The notes under the pieces: model-generated
The model's database searches: none
What the model was told of the DNA's origin: nothing
Seen by the model: only the letters and a program-made list of their open reading frames with translations
Assembly (NCBI GenBank): GCA_020718925.1
Contig: DYRC01000002.1
Coordinates: forward strand, 26,878-41,365
Source: Desulfonema limicola
GTDB lineage: Bacteria > Desulfobacterota > Desulfobacteria > Desulfobacterales > DYRC01
DNA length: 14,488 nt
Direction: 5' to 3'
Position numbers and translations under genes: made by a program
Shown: positions 7,678-14,448 of the stretch, in pieces
How positions within the stretch are numbered: position 1 is the first letter of the stretch
How the letters are laid out: the number at the start of each line of letters is the position of its first letter

Positions 7678-8702
7678 TATATGACTCCGCAAATCTGATG
7701 ATTGCTAAACATTTCGCCTATGTAGGAGTAAAATCTCCCAACAGCCAAATCAAAAATATCGCTATCAATTTCTGCACAGTACGCTTTGCGCTTTGTGATA
7801 TATGATGCAAGAGCGGCTGTGCATAGCCCGCCGAAAGGCTCCCATATCATATCGCCATGCTCAGATGATACCTCAAGAATCAGCTCAATAAGTTTAAGCG
7901 GCTTCTGATTCAGATGAGCATACTTTGTTGAGCCGGACAATTTCACTCTTTCGCCATTATGAAGCGGCGGATGTTCCCACACATTTGTAATCCCATATTT
8001 GCCATCAAATTTTGCAAATAAATTTTTATATTCTTTCAGAGTCATCGGCTGTTTTCCATCAACAGTAAAATAAGGTTTTCCTTCCTCTGCACCATATTGA
8101 TTGGCATAATCTGCCAGCTTACTGAAAACTTCGGGCGGAGGCGCGTACCACAGATGATCTTTTGTAAAGTATTTACGGGTTGCCGCATTTGCAACACCGC
8201 ACGCTCCGTTTGTTTTGGAAAGCGGCAATTTCGTTCTTTCCCATTCGTATCTGAGCCATTCTCTGAGCGATAGTTTTTTCTCATCAATATGAAATTCGGG
8301 TCGTCTGACATATTGCACACATATTTCCGTAACAATCGGAAAATTTTTCAGAATGGGAAGATTGCAGTTTCCGGCAATGTGCCGAATACCTTTATTCCAA
8401 ATATTACAGCAGATATAATCCCATCCGCTTTCATCCAACAAAGGATGTACCGTTGCCCAGCCTATTTCCGTATTCCAAAACCACAAGGTGGTGCCGGGTT
8501 TTGCCCGCTCTGACCATATTTTGATATGAGGCTGATACCACGCCTTCAATCCTGAAGGCTCATTAGCATCTCCTTTAAATCCGGATACGCCGTAACCGCC
8601 GTCGGAAATAATCACATTCGGCGATGCCCATTCATCATACAGAGTTAAGACATCGTGATTATAAAGAACAACCCCTTCTGTTTTAAAGATATTCTTTCTC
8701 AT
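7677..8702 (-). CDS. Type II DNA methyltransferase (beta-class adenine-N6 or cytosine-N4)
   Basis: This is a 341-residue amino-methyltransferase with the catalytic region before the SAM-binding region (class beta order). Motif IV is S33-D-G-G-Y-G38, a DGxY variant of the canonical DPPY. TTLWFWNTEIGWATVHP (71-87) follows, and in this family it is highly recognisable. Near the C-terminus H263-LNQKPLKLIELI (motif X) leads into WEPFGGLCTAALA (287-299, motif I, FxGxG-like), then AEID (310-313). It would methylate an exocyclic amino group in the sites recognised by the partner endonuclease; m6A versus m4C cannot be decided by eye. The gene starts one base after the ybaK stop (TGA-G-ATG), and its stop overlaps the endonuclease start. 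No separate promoter, controller protein or Vsr nuclease is visible. Confidence 0.88.
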   Translation of the reverse strand: MRKNIFKTEGVVLYNHDVLTLYDEWASPNVIISDGGYGVSGFKGDANEPSGLKAWYQPHIKIWSERAKPGTTLWFWNTEIGWATVHPLLDESGWDYICCNIWNKGIRHIAGNCNLPILKNFPIVTEICVQYVRRPEFHIDEKKLSLREWLRYEWERTKLPLSKTNGACGVANAATRKYFTKDHLWYAPPPEVFSKLADYANQYGAEEGKPYFTVDGKQPMTLKEYKNLFAKFDGKYGITNVWEHPPLHNGERVKLSGSTKYAHLNQKPLKLIELILEVSSEHGDMIWEPFGGLCTAALASYITKRKAYCAEIDSDIFDLAVGRFYSYIGEMFSNHQICGVI

Positions 8703-8703
8703 C

Positions 8704-9168
8704 TCATCCCAACTCCGAAACTTTGCACTCCAAAGCCTTCACAATATCATCCGGCGACATTTTCAACATGCTTCCCCGCTGTCCCGCATTAATCACTATT
8801 TTGTCATAGTTTATCAGGCTTGCATCCATGACGACCGACAGCCGCTGTTTTGTTCCGAAGGGACTGATGCCACCCACCAGATAGCCGGTCAGTCGCTCTG
8901 CTGATGCGCTGTCCGCCATAGCCGCTTTTTTGACACCGAAAACCTGTGCCAGTCGCTTGAGGTTCAACTGCTTGGTTCCGGGCATCAGCGCTAAGGCATA
9001 GCGTTTATCGCCCAAATCCGCAACCAGCGTTTTGATGGTTCGCTCCAGTGGAAAGCCGGTAGCCTGAGACGCAAACGCCGCGCCTTTCTCTTCATGCTCG
9101 TATTCGATGACCTCAAATGCAATGCGCTTTTGATTCAGAAATTTCATTGCCCGTGTAGCTTGTTTCAT
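8704..9168 (-). CDS. ybaK: Cys-tRNA(Pro)/Cys-tRNA(Cys) deacylase YbaK
   Basis: This is a free-standing editing protein that hydrolyses Cys-tRNA(Pro) formed in error by prolyl-tRNA synthetase. The 154-residue length is standard. Family markers are ATRAMKFLN at the start, the conserved lysine at K46 in ERTIKTLVAD, MPGTKQLNLKRLA (62-74), and the GGISPFGTKQ loop (99-108). INAGQRGSMLKMSPDDI (125-141) is also typical. It is the first gene of the long minus-strand run and starts 68 bases from the divergent manA. An AAGAGA site lies before the ATG. The next gene, a DNA methyltransferase, begins one base after its stop, so the restriction-modification genes may rely on ybaK's promoter. Confidence 0.95.
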   Translation of the reverse strand: MKQATRAMKFLNQKRIAFEVIEYEHEEKGAAFASQATGFPLERTIKTLVADLGDKRYALALMPGTKQLNLKRLAQVFGVKKAAMADSASAERLTGYLVGGISPFGTKQRLSVVMDASLINYDKIVINAGQRGSMLKMSPDDIVKALECKVSELG

Positions 9169-9236
9169 GGTAATCTCTTAGGGTAAATTTATACATTTGT
9201 CAATTTGCTATTTTTTCAAAATTTCAGGGGGGCAAC
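9169..9236. promoter_or_regulatory. Divergent promoter region between ybaK and manA
   Basis: This 68-base AT-rich spacer must hold start signals for both directions. On the minus strand a perfect TTGACA lies at 9203-9198, but the best -10 candidate at normal spacing (TAAGAG) is poor. On the plus strand TTGTCA (9197-9202) covers nearly the same bases and its -10 is likewise weak. The two -35-like hexamers are therefore superimposed, which could make the two promoters compete. A GGGGGG Shine-Dalgarno for manA is at 9227-9232. Exact promoters are uncertain. Confidence 0.35.
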
Positions 9237-10439
9237 ATGAAAACCATCACTGTCTTGAAAAACACCATACAGGAATACGCATGGGGGTCTTATACGGCAA
9301 TACCGGAACTGCTGGGACAGACGCCGTCCGGCAATCCGCAGGCAGAACTGTGGATGGGAGCGCATCCAAAAGCACCGTCATTGGTCGAATATGAAGGCAG
9401 ACAGGTCGCTTTGCCGGAACTGATTGAAAGATATCCTGAAGAGATTCTCGGAAAAACTGCGGCAAAAAAATTTGATAAGCAACTGCCTTATCTGTTCAAG
9501 ATTCTTGCGGCGGCAAAACCGTTGTCCATTCAGGCGCACCCCGGCAGACATCAGGCAGCAGAAGGGTTTGAGCGGGAAAATTCATTGGGAATATCCCTGA
9601 GCGCTCCTAATCGCAACTATAAAGACGCCAATCACAAACCCGAATGTCTCTGTGCAATAACGCAGTTCTGGGGATTGAAGGGTTTTCGCAAAATTCCTGA
9701 AATCATATCCCTGATCAATATGATCGGTGCCAAAGAATTAAAGCGGGAACTCGATATTCTCAATTCAACGCAGACGCCCAATGATGTCCTGATGTGGTTT
9801 CTTTATTCGCTGATGACGCTGGAAGCGGATAGAAAAAAACAGATTATTACAACGGCAGTGGCAGAATCGGAAAAACGGCTGGGCGAGCGCCGGGCATTCC
9901 GCTGGGTGATTGATTTGTATGAAGATTATCCCGAAGACATCGGCATCTTAGCTCCGTTATTTCTGAATATTGTCTGCCTTGATCCGGGGCAGGCGATTTT
10001 TCTGCCTTCAGGAGAACCTCACGCCTATCTGGACGGACTCGGAATTGAACTGATGGCAAATTCGGATAATGTGCTTCGCGGCGGATTGACGCCCAAATAT
10101 ATTGACGTACCGGAACTGATGAAGGTGCTGAAATTTGAAGCAATTGATGTTTCGATAGTGTTGCCAAAGCATATCAGCGATACTGAAAGTATTTATCCCT
10201 GTGATGCGGAAGAATTTCTTCTTTCAGTGGTTACTACCGGAAAAAAAGAAGCGGTTTTTTCTGTCCAAAGCGCTCAGATTTTACTGTGTGTCGAAGGCTC
10301 TGCCAAAGTTGCCTTTGCAAATCAGAGCCTTTCTGTAAAAAAAGGAATGTCCATCCTCGTGCCTGCCGCAGTCAATCAATATAAAATCAAGGGAAGCGCG
10401 ATCTTTTACAAAGCATCTGTCCCTGTGCAGGAAAATTAG
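9237..10439 (+). CDS. manA: Mannose-6-phosphate isomerase, class I
   Basis: This is a zinc enzyme that interconverts mannose 6-phosphate and fructose 6-phosphate, feeding GDP-mannose and surface glycan synthesis. The 400-residue length is normal for type I enzymes. Zinc ligands are visible as Q99 and H101 in IQAHP, E136 in HKPECL and H262 in EPHAYL. The active-site arginine R281 lies in NSDNVLRGGLTPKYIDV (275-291). YAWGS near residue 14 is the typical N-terminal motif. The ATG is four bases after a GGGGGG site, which is a short but usable spacing. ruvB follows after only three bases, so the two are probably co-transcribed, although their functions are unrelated. Confidence 0.95.
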   Translation: MKTITVLKNTIQEYAWGSYTAIPELLGQTPSGNPQAELWMGAHPKAPSLVEYEGRQVALPELIERYPEEILGKTAAKKFDKQLPYLFKILAAAKPLSIQAHPGRHQAAEGFERENSLGISLSAPNRNYKDANHKPECLCAITQFWGLKGFRKIPEIISLINMIGAKELKRELDILNSTQTPNDVLMWFLYSLMTLEADRKKQIITTAVAESEKRLGERRAFRWVIDLYEDYPEDIGILAPLFLNIVCLDPGQAIFLPSGEPHAYLDGLGIELMANSDNVLRGGLTPKYIDVPELMKVLKFEAIDVSIVLPKHISDTESIYPCDAEEFLLSVVTTGKKEAVFSVQSAQILLCVEGSAKVAFANQSLSVKKGMSILVPAAVNQYKIKGSAIFYKASVPVQEN

Positions 10440-10442
10440 TTT

Positions 10443-11477
10443 ATGGCGAACAAGATATTTACATATTCATCAAAAAAACAAGGGCTTGTGAATAGCGAAT
10501 CTGTTCCGGAAGATGAAAAACCGGAAATTCTGTCTCTGCGCCCGGACAAATTAAGCGATTATGTGGGGCAGCCGGAAGTCGTGGAAACGCTTAAAATTGC
10601 TATCGAAGCAGCCAAAGGACGATCTGAACCTTTGGATCACATTCTGTTTCATGGTCCGCCCGGACTTGGCAAAACCACGCTCGCGCATATCATTGCCAAT
10701 GAAATGGGCGGCAAACTTACCGTTACGTCGGGACCCGCATTGGAAAAAGGCGGCGATCTGATCGGCATCTTAACGCATTTAGATGAAAGAGATGTGTTGT
10801 TTGTGGATGAAATTCACCGCACACCCAAAGCTGTTGAGGAATTTTTATATCCGGCAATGGAAGATTTTGCGGTGGATTTTGTGTTTGACAAAGGCATTCA
10901 TGCCCGAAGTCATCGCTATCGCTTAAACCGCTTCTGTCTGGTGGGCGCGACTACGCGGGTGGGGTTGTTATCCGCGCCTTTGCGCGACAGATTCGGCATT
11001 TTCAGAAGCCTTGATTTTTATGAGGAAAAAGACCTGATCACCATTGCCCGGCGCTCGGCAGCCCTGCTGAACATCACAATTGATGAACCCGGCGCGGCAG
11101 AACTGGCAAGACGATCCAGAGGAACGCCCCGGATTGTGAACCGGCTGTTAAAGCGCGTCAGAGATTATGCCGAGGTGCGCGGAGATGGGAAAATCAGCAA
11201 AGATACGGTGGATGCCGCGCTGCTGTTGGAAGGCGTGGATAAACAAGGATTGACAAATCTTGACCGCCGCTATCTGAAAACCATCATTGATTTTTATAAC
11301 GGCGGACCTGTGGGCATTGAGGCAATTGCGGCAACGCTTCAGGAAGAAAGCGATACGCTGGCAGATGTGATTGAGCCGTATCTGCTCAAAATCGGCTTTA
11401 TTATCCGCACCTCTTCGGGAAGAAAAACCTCTGATGCCGCGCATCGCTTTCTTACCAGCGAGAAGACGCTTTCGTAA
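10443..11477 (+). CDS. ruvB: Holliday junction branch migration ATPase RuvB
   Basis: This is the hexameric AAA+ motor that, with RuvA, drives branch migration of Holliday junctions in recombination and repair. At 344 residues it is full length. The Walker A motif is GPPGLGKTT (71-79), Walker B is LFVDEIHR (119-126), sensor 1 is GATTR (168-172), PLRDRFG (179-185) contains the arginine-finger region, and sensor 2 is RGTPRIVNRLLKR (226-238). The C-terminal winged helix carries GGPVGIEAIA and IEPYLLKIGFI. AGGA about nine bases before the ATG overlaps the end of manA. Neither ruvA nor ruvC is adjacent in this window. Its last 26 bases overlap the end of the convergent fur-type gene. Confidence 0.97.
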   Translation: MANKIFTYSSKKQGLVNSESVPEDEKPEILSLRPDKLSDYVGQPEVVETLKIAIEAAKGRSEPLDHILFHGPPGLGKTTLAHIIANEMGGKLTVTSGPALEKGGDLIGILTHLDERDVLFVDEIHRTPKAVEEFLYPAMEDFAVDFVFDKGIHARSHRYRLNRFCLVGATTRVGLLSAPLRDRFGIFRSLDFYEEKDLITIARRSAALLNITIDEPGAAELARRSRGTPRIVNRLLKRVRDYAEVRGDGKISKDTVDAALLLEGVDKQGLTNLDRRYLKTIIDFYNGGPVGIEAIAATLQEESDTLADVIEPYLLKIGFIIRTSSGRKTSDAAHRFLTSEKTLS

Positions 11478-11862
11478 AGCATTCAGGACAAAGCCCTATA
11501 AATTCAAGCCGATGTCCCATCACCTTATAATCGGTAGAAGAGCAGATTTCGCTTTCGATATTGCTTAAAAAATTCATCGGCGCGTCATCCAAGCGTCCGC
11601 AATTCATACATCGGATATGGTAATGCTTTTCCGGATTGCCGTCAAACCGCTTGATAGTGCCGCTCACCTCAATCTTCTGAATTTCGCCCAATTCGGAAAG
11701 CACTTCCAGATTCCGATAGACGGTTCCCAGACTGATGCGCGGCATCAGCGGACGCACCCATTGATAAACTTCGTCAGCGCTCGGATGAGTGTTGCGCTGC
11801 CGCAGCAGTTCCAGAATCACTTTGCGCTGACGAGTCATTCTCATATTCTGATTTACCAGCAA
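11452..11862 (-). CDS. Fur family transcriptional regulator, PerR-like
   Basis: This is a 136-residue metal-dependent repressor. The winged-helix DNA-binding part includes MTRQRKVILELL (9-20), HPSADEVYQWV (26-36) and the recognition helix ISLGTVYRNLEVL (43-55). Structural zinc cysteines are C85/C88 (CMNC) and C125/C128 (CPEC). The regulatory metal site is PerR-like: H26, an Asp in RFDG (D74), H80 and H82 in HYHIRC, and D92 or D93. This suggests peroxide sensing by metal-catalysed histidine oxidation, although an iron-responsive Fur role is not excluded. The TTG at 11862 has a GGAAG site seven bases upstream and lies three bases after the citrate synthase stop. ATGs at 11844 and 11838 lack a clear site but would also give a complete domain. 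Confidence 0.92.
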   Translation of the reverse strand: MLVNQNMRMTRQRKVILELLRQRNTHPSADEVYQWVRPLMPRISLGTVYRNLEVLSELGEIQKIEVSGTIKRFDGNPEKHYHIRCMNCGRLDDAPMNFLSNIESEICSSTDYKVMGHRLEFIGLCPECFTKASSRW

Positions 11863-11865
11863 GGC

Positions 11866-13050
11866 TTACTTCCGATTCTCAAGAGTTTCCAGACTACATT
11901 CGTCAGGACCGCAGTAATCACCGATATATTTGGATTCGGGGCGGTAGAGTTCCGGCTTTTCCGCAGCCTGTGCAAACCGCTCTTCAATGACATGCGAACT
12001 CCAGCCCGCAATCCGTGAAATTGCAAATAACGGCGTGAACAAGTCCGTCGCAATTCCCATAGTATAATACAATGATGCGCTGTAAAAATCAACATTGACA
12101 AAAATATCCATGCTCTTTCGCTTCTTGAACGCTTCTTTGGACTTTATTTCCAAAGACTTGGATATGTCGTACCACTGGGGCTGTCCGACTTTCTGTCCCA
12201 TTTTCTGAGACATCGGGGCTAAAATCAAGGCTCTGGGATCATCCACTTTATAAACCGCATGTCCCAAGCCCATGATTCGGCGTCCTGCCTCAAGCTCTGA
12301 ATTGATATAGCTTTCGACATTCTCAACGCTGCCGATTTTTAAAAGCATCTTCATAACCTGCGTGTTTGCGCCGCCGTGAAGCTCACCGGACAACGCGCCC
12401 ATTGCCGCGCCGATTGCCGCATACAAATGCGCCCGTGTTGACGCCACTTCTCTTGCCGCAAATGTTGACGCATTGAACGAATGCTCGGCATGAAGCACCA
12501 AACACACATCAAAAAATCTGGCAGCTTCGGGATCCGGAGCCGCACCATTGAGCATATACAAAAAATTTGCCGCATGATCGAGTTCAGATGAAGGCGCAAC
12601 CGGATATTTGCCATTGCGGATCCGCTCCCACGCGGCTAACACGGTCGGCAGTTGGGCTATCAGCCGGATTGCCATGCGTTCAGCCGCTTCTTTTGACGGA
12701 TCATTCACATCCGGATCATGGTGCGCCAACAAAGCGACCGCTCCCTGCATGATGTCCATCGGCAAAGCAGTTTGGGGACGGGTCTTGAGCGCGGTAATCA
12801 CTTCGGGCGCAATGGCTCTTTCAGCACAAAGCCGTTTTTTGAACGCCTCAAGTTCGGCTTTGTTCGGCAGGCTCTCATACATCAGCAGGTGAACAACTTC
12901 CTCATAAGTTGCTTTCTGAGCCAAATCGCCGACCAGATAGCCTCTGTAAATCAGCTTTCCGACTTCGCCCTGAACGTCGCTGATTTTCGTGCTGGCAACG
13001 ATCACGCCGCGAAGACCGGTATTCAGCATCGGTCTGCATTCCTGTTCCAT
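11866..13050 (-). CDS. Citrate synthase (short bacterial/archaeal type; 2-methylcitrate synthase possible)
   Basis: This enzyme condenses acetyl-CoA (or propionyl-CoA) with oxaloacetate at the entry of the citric acid cycle. At 394 residues it belongs to the short, non-allosteric form rather than the larger NADH-regulated GltA. Key residues are visible: H187 and H190 in LHAEHSFNAST, catalytic H225 in SGELHGGAN, H264 in GLGHAVYKVDDPRA and catalytic D321 in VNVDFYSASLYY. The C-terminus has a cysteine-containing tail (about 378-394) beyond the usual RPxxxYxG motif. GAGG is seven bases before the ATG. The gene lies 13 bases after the cysteine-rich small protein and three bases before the fur-type start. 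Whether it prefers acetyl- or propionyl-CoA cannot be decided from sequence; no prpB/prpD neighbours argue for the citrate role. Confidence 0.94.
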   Translation of the reverse strand: MEQECRPMLNTGLRGVIVASTKISDVQGEVGKLIYRGYLVGDLAQKATYEEVVHLLMYESLPNKAELEAFKKRLCAERAIAPEVITALKTRPQTALPMDIMQGAVALLAHHDPDVNDPSKEAAERMAIRLIAQLPTVLAAWERIRNGKYPVAPSSELDHAANFLYMLNGAAPDPEAARFFDVCLVLHAEHSFNASTFAAREVASTRAHLYAAIGAAMGALSGELHGGANTQVMKMLLKIGSVENVESYINSELEAGRRIMGLGHAVYKVDDPRALILAPMSQKMGQKVGQPQWYDISKSLEIKSKEAFKKRKSMDIFVNVDFYSASLYYTMGIATDLFTPLFAISRIAGWSSHVIEERFAQAAEKPELYRPESKYIGDYCGPDECSLETLENRK

Positions 13051-13063
13051 GATTCTACCTCGT

Positions 13064-13264
13064 TTATATGTCTATCCACATATCTGCTTCATTGCCGCAA
13101 TGCGAACAAACGCCCGTGCCTTTGACTTTGTGATGCTCGGCTTTTGGGGCGGGCGCGGCGGGTTTTCCCGCCGGTTCGTCAGGCAGTGAGCAGGTAACCA
13201 CCATTTCCGCTTCATTTCCGCAATTGACGCATTTGCATACTTCTTTTTTTACGATTTCAGCCAT
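13064..13264 (-). CDS. Small cysteine-rich putative zinc-binding protein
   Basis: This is a 66-residue protein of unknown function. It contains two copies of a C-x2-CGNEA(E/D)M unit: C12-V-N-C15 with NEAEM, and C53-S-H-C56 with NEADM. They are joined by a Pro/Ala/Lys-rich linker (about 28-43). Additional potential metal ligands are C10, C25, H44 and H45. The layout suggests a small duplicated zinc ribbon or rubredoxin-like knuckle, probably cytosolic because there is no signal peptide. The frame continues upstream to TTG 13288, but ATG 13264 has an excellent AAGGAG site eight bases before it. It opens the operon with citrate synthase and the Fur-type regulator; the link might be redox or metal sensing, which is inference only. 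I do not recognise a named family. Confidence 0.75.
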   Translation of the reverse strand: MAEIVKKEVCKCVNCGNEAEMVVTCSLPDEPAGKPAAPAPKAEHHKVKGTGVCSHCGNEADMWIDI

Positions 13265-13295
13265 GTCAGTCTCCTTATGTTCAGACAAATTTTGA

Positions 13296-13347
13296 TTTCA
13301 GATAAAAGATGAATCTATAAAATGGCGTATATCTGAAAAAAAGTCAA
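13296..13347 (-). promoter_or_regulatory. Putative promoter and inverted-repeat operator of the citrate synthase operon
   Basis: On the minus strand TTGACT (13347-13342) is followed 19 bases later by TTTTAT (13322-13317), a weak sigma70-like pair; a TTATAG two bases further is an alternative. A perfect 9-bp inverted repeat, TTTCAGATA at 13296-13304 and TATCTGAAA at 13330-13338, brackets the presumed -10. Such a placement would suit a repressor site, possibly for the Fur-type protein encoded in the same operon, but the sequence is not an obvious PerR or Fur box. Confidence 0.35.
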
Positions 13348-13384
13348 GAAAAGCGTTACGGATTTTCCGATACTGAAATAGATG

Positions 13385-13414
13385 TTGACCTGAAAAGGGT
13401 ATTGACGTTATAGA
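13385..13414 (+). promoter_or_regulatory. Putative promoter for the TauE/SafE permease gene
   Basis: TTGACC (13385-13390) and TATAGA (13409-13414) are separated by 18 bases on the plus strand, a reasonable sigma70-like pair. A transcript starting near 13422 would carry the palindromic repeat in a leader of about 130 bases before the permease ATG. This is judged from consensus only. Confidence 0.35.
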
Positions 13415-13426
13415 CATCATAATAGC

Positions 13427-13525
13427 ACCCCTCCCCCGACCCCTCCCCTGAAAGGAGAGGGGAGTACCGATGATGTCTCCCCCCCTTCCCTTTCAGGGAA
13501 GGGGGCCGGGGGGTTAGGTTAGGTG
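13427..13525. repeat. GC-rich double-hairpin intergenic repeat
   Basis: This non-coding element sits in the divergent spacer between the cysteine-rich protein and the permease. Its first hairpin has arms CCCCTCCCCT (13440-13449) and AGGAGAGGGG (13453-13462) with one mismatch and a GAA loop. Its second has perfect 11-bp arms at 13481-13491 and 13495-13505 with a TTC loop. It ends with a G run and GTTAGGTTAGG (13512-13522). The element at 938-986 shares the first palindrome and the TTAGGTTAGG end. Read on the minus strand it gives a spurious Pro/Gly-rich peptide (LTPRPPSLKGKG, SPLLSGEGSGEG) that I recognise from many over-annotated genomes as a translation of dispersed repeats. No transposase or terminal duplication is evident. 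Confidence 0.8.
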
Positions 13526-13552
13526 AGTTTGAAAAAGGACAAATCATAATTA

Positions 13553-14314
13553 ATGGAATTATCAACTATTTTAATCCTTTGCTTTATGTCATTTTTAGCC
13601 GGATTTCTTGACAGCATTGCAGGCGGCGGCGGATTGATCCTGATGCCATCATTATTGATTGCCGGGATTTTGCCGCAGTCAGCATTGGGAACAAATAAAT
13701 TCGCCTCTCTTTTCGGGACAGCCGCTGCCTTGCTTAATTTTGTGAAAAGCAAAAAGGTTATCTGGAAAATAGCCGCCTGCGGTCTGGCATTTTCCATTAC
13801 CGGTTCGGTGATCGGAACAAAACTTATTTTATATTTTGACCCGAAAACAACAGCAAAAATCATCATCTCGCTACTGCCAATCACGGCGATAGCGATGTTT
13901 ATCCCCAACAAACAGTTAAAAACATCGGTATCTGAGTTTTCAAAAAAGCAGCTTTATGTTTATATTCCATTGTTCTGCTTTATCATCGGATTCTATGACG
14001 GATTTTTCGGACCCGGAACCGGGACATTTCTAATTTTCGGATTTTACATATTCTTAGGCTTAGAACTGATCAACGCCTCTGCCATATCAAAGGTTTTCAA
14101 TCTGGCGTCAAACATCGGCTCATTTTTTACCTTTGCAATTGCGGATAAAGTGTTATACAGCATAGGCATTCCGATTGCATTGGCAAATATTTTAGGGGGA
14201 TATTTGGGAAGCACATTAGCCATCCGAAAAGGACAGCAATTCATCAAAATTTTTATTCTGATGGTATTTATGATTCTGTTCATAACGCTGGTAGTCAGGC
14301 TATGGAAGGGATAA
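13553..14314 (+). CDS. TauE/SafE family membrane permease (sulfite/organosulfonate exporter-like)
   Basis: This is a 253-residue integral membrane protein of the TauE/SafE (DUF81) family, whose characterised members export sulfite, sulfoacetate or related anions. The two-fold internal repeat is clear. GFLDSIAGGGGLILMP (17-32) and LGTNKFASLFG (45-55) in the first half correspond to GFYDGFFGPGTGTFL (146-160) and SAISKVFNLASNIGS (176-190) in the second. About seven to eight hydrophobic segments are visible, for example at residues 3-18, 70-95, 103-117, 135-150, 155-170, 200-222 and 230-250. ATG 13553 is the start because an in-frame TAA lies a few codons upstream. Its nearest AAGGA is about 13 bases away, so translation may be weak. 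Substrate is unproven. Confidence 0.9.
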   Translation: MELSTILILCFMSFLAGFLDSIAGGGGLILMPSLLIAGILPQSALGTNKFASLFGTAAALLNFVKSKKVIWKIAACGLAFSITGSVIGTKLILYFDPKTTAKIIISLLPITAIAMFIPNKQLKTSVSEFSKKQLYVYIPLFCFIIGFYDGFFGPGTGTFLIFGFYIFLGLELINASAISKVFNLASNIGSFFTFAIADKVLYSIGIPIALANILGGYLGSTLAIRKGQQFIKIFILMVFMILFITLVVRLWKG

Positions 14315-14448
14315 GCGATAATCGTCCGTCAAACTCCTAAAATTTGTTTTCGGGATTTTGCGCGATTTTTTGCTTGATCATATTTCGATGATTTGGTATT
14401 TTTAGCTACATATTTTGATGATTTATATTTTTTGTGGTTTGAATTGAT
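14315..14448. other. AT-rich spacer with imperfect 30-base direct repeat
   Basis: These 134 bases after the permease hold no supported gene. Two imperfect copies of a CATATTTxGATGATTT unit start at 14379 and 14409, giving a period of 30. Each is followed by a T-rich run. No good hairpin terminator was found after the permease stop. Confidence 0.4.

Noticed and set aside
13495..13522. Possible G-quadruplex in the G-rich repeat end
   Set aside because: There are only three clear G runs of three or more before TTAGG, and the first two are held in a perfect hairpin; a four-tract quadruplex is not convincing.
13512..13522. TTAGG-like telomere-type repeat
   Set aside because: Only two units are present, at the edge of a palindromic repeat; this is part of the repeat end and not a telomere.
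13356..13565. Minus-strand open frame of 69 codons through the repeat region
   Set aside because: Its Pro/Gly-rich translation comes from the palindromic repeat and it has no ribosome binding site; such peptides are familiar annotation artefacts.
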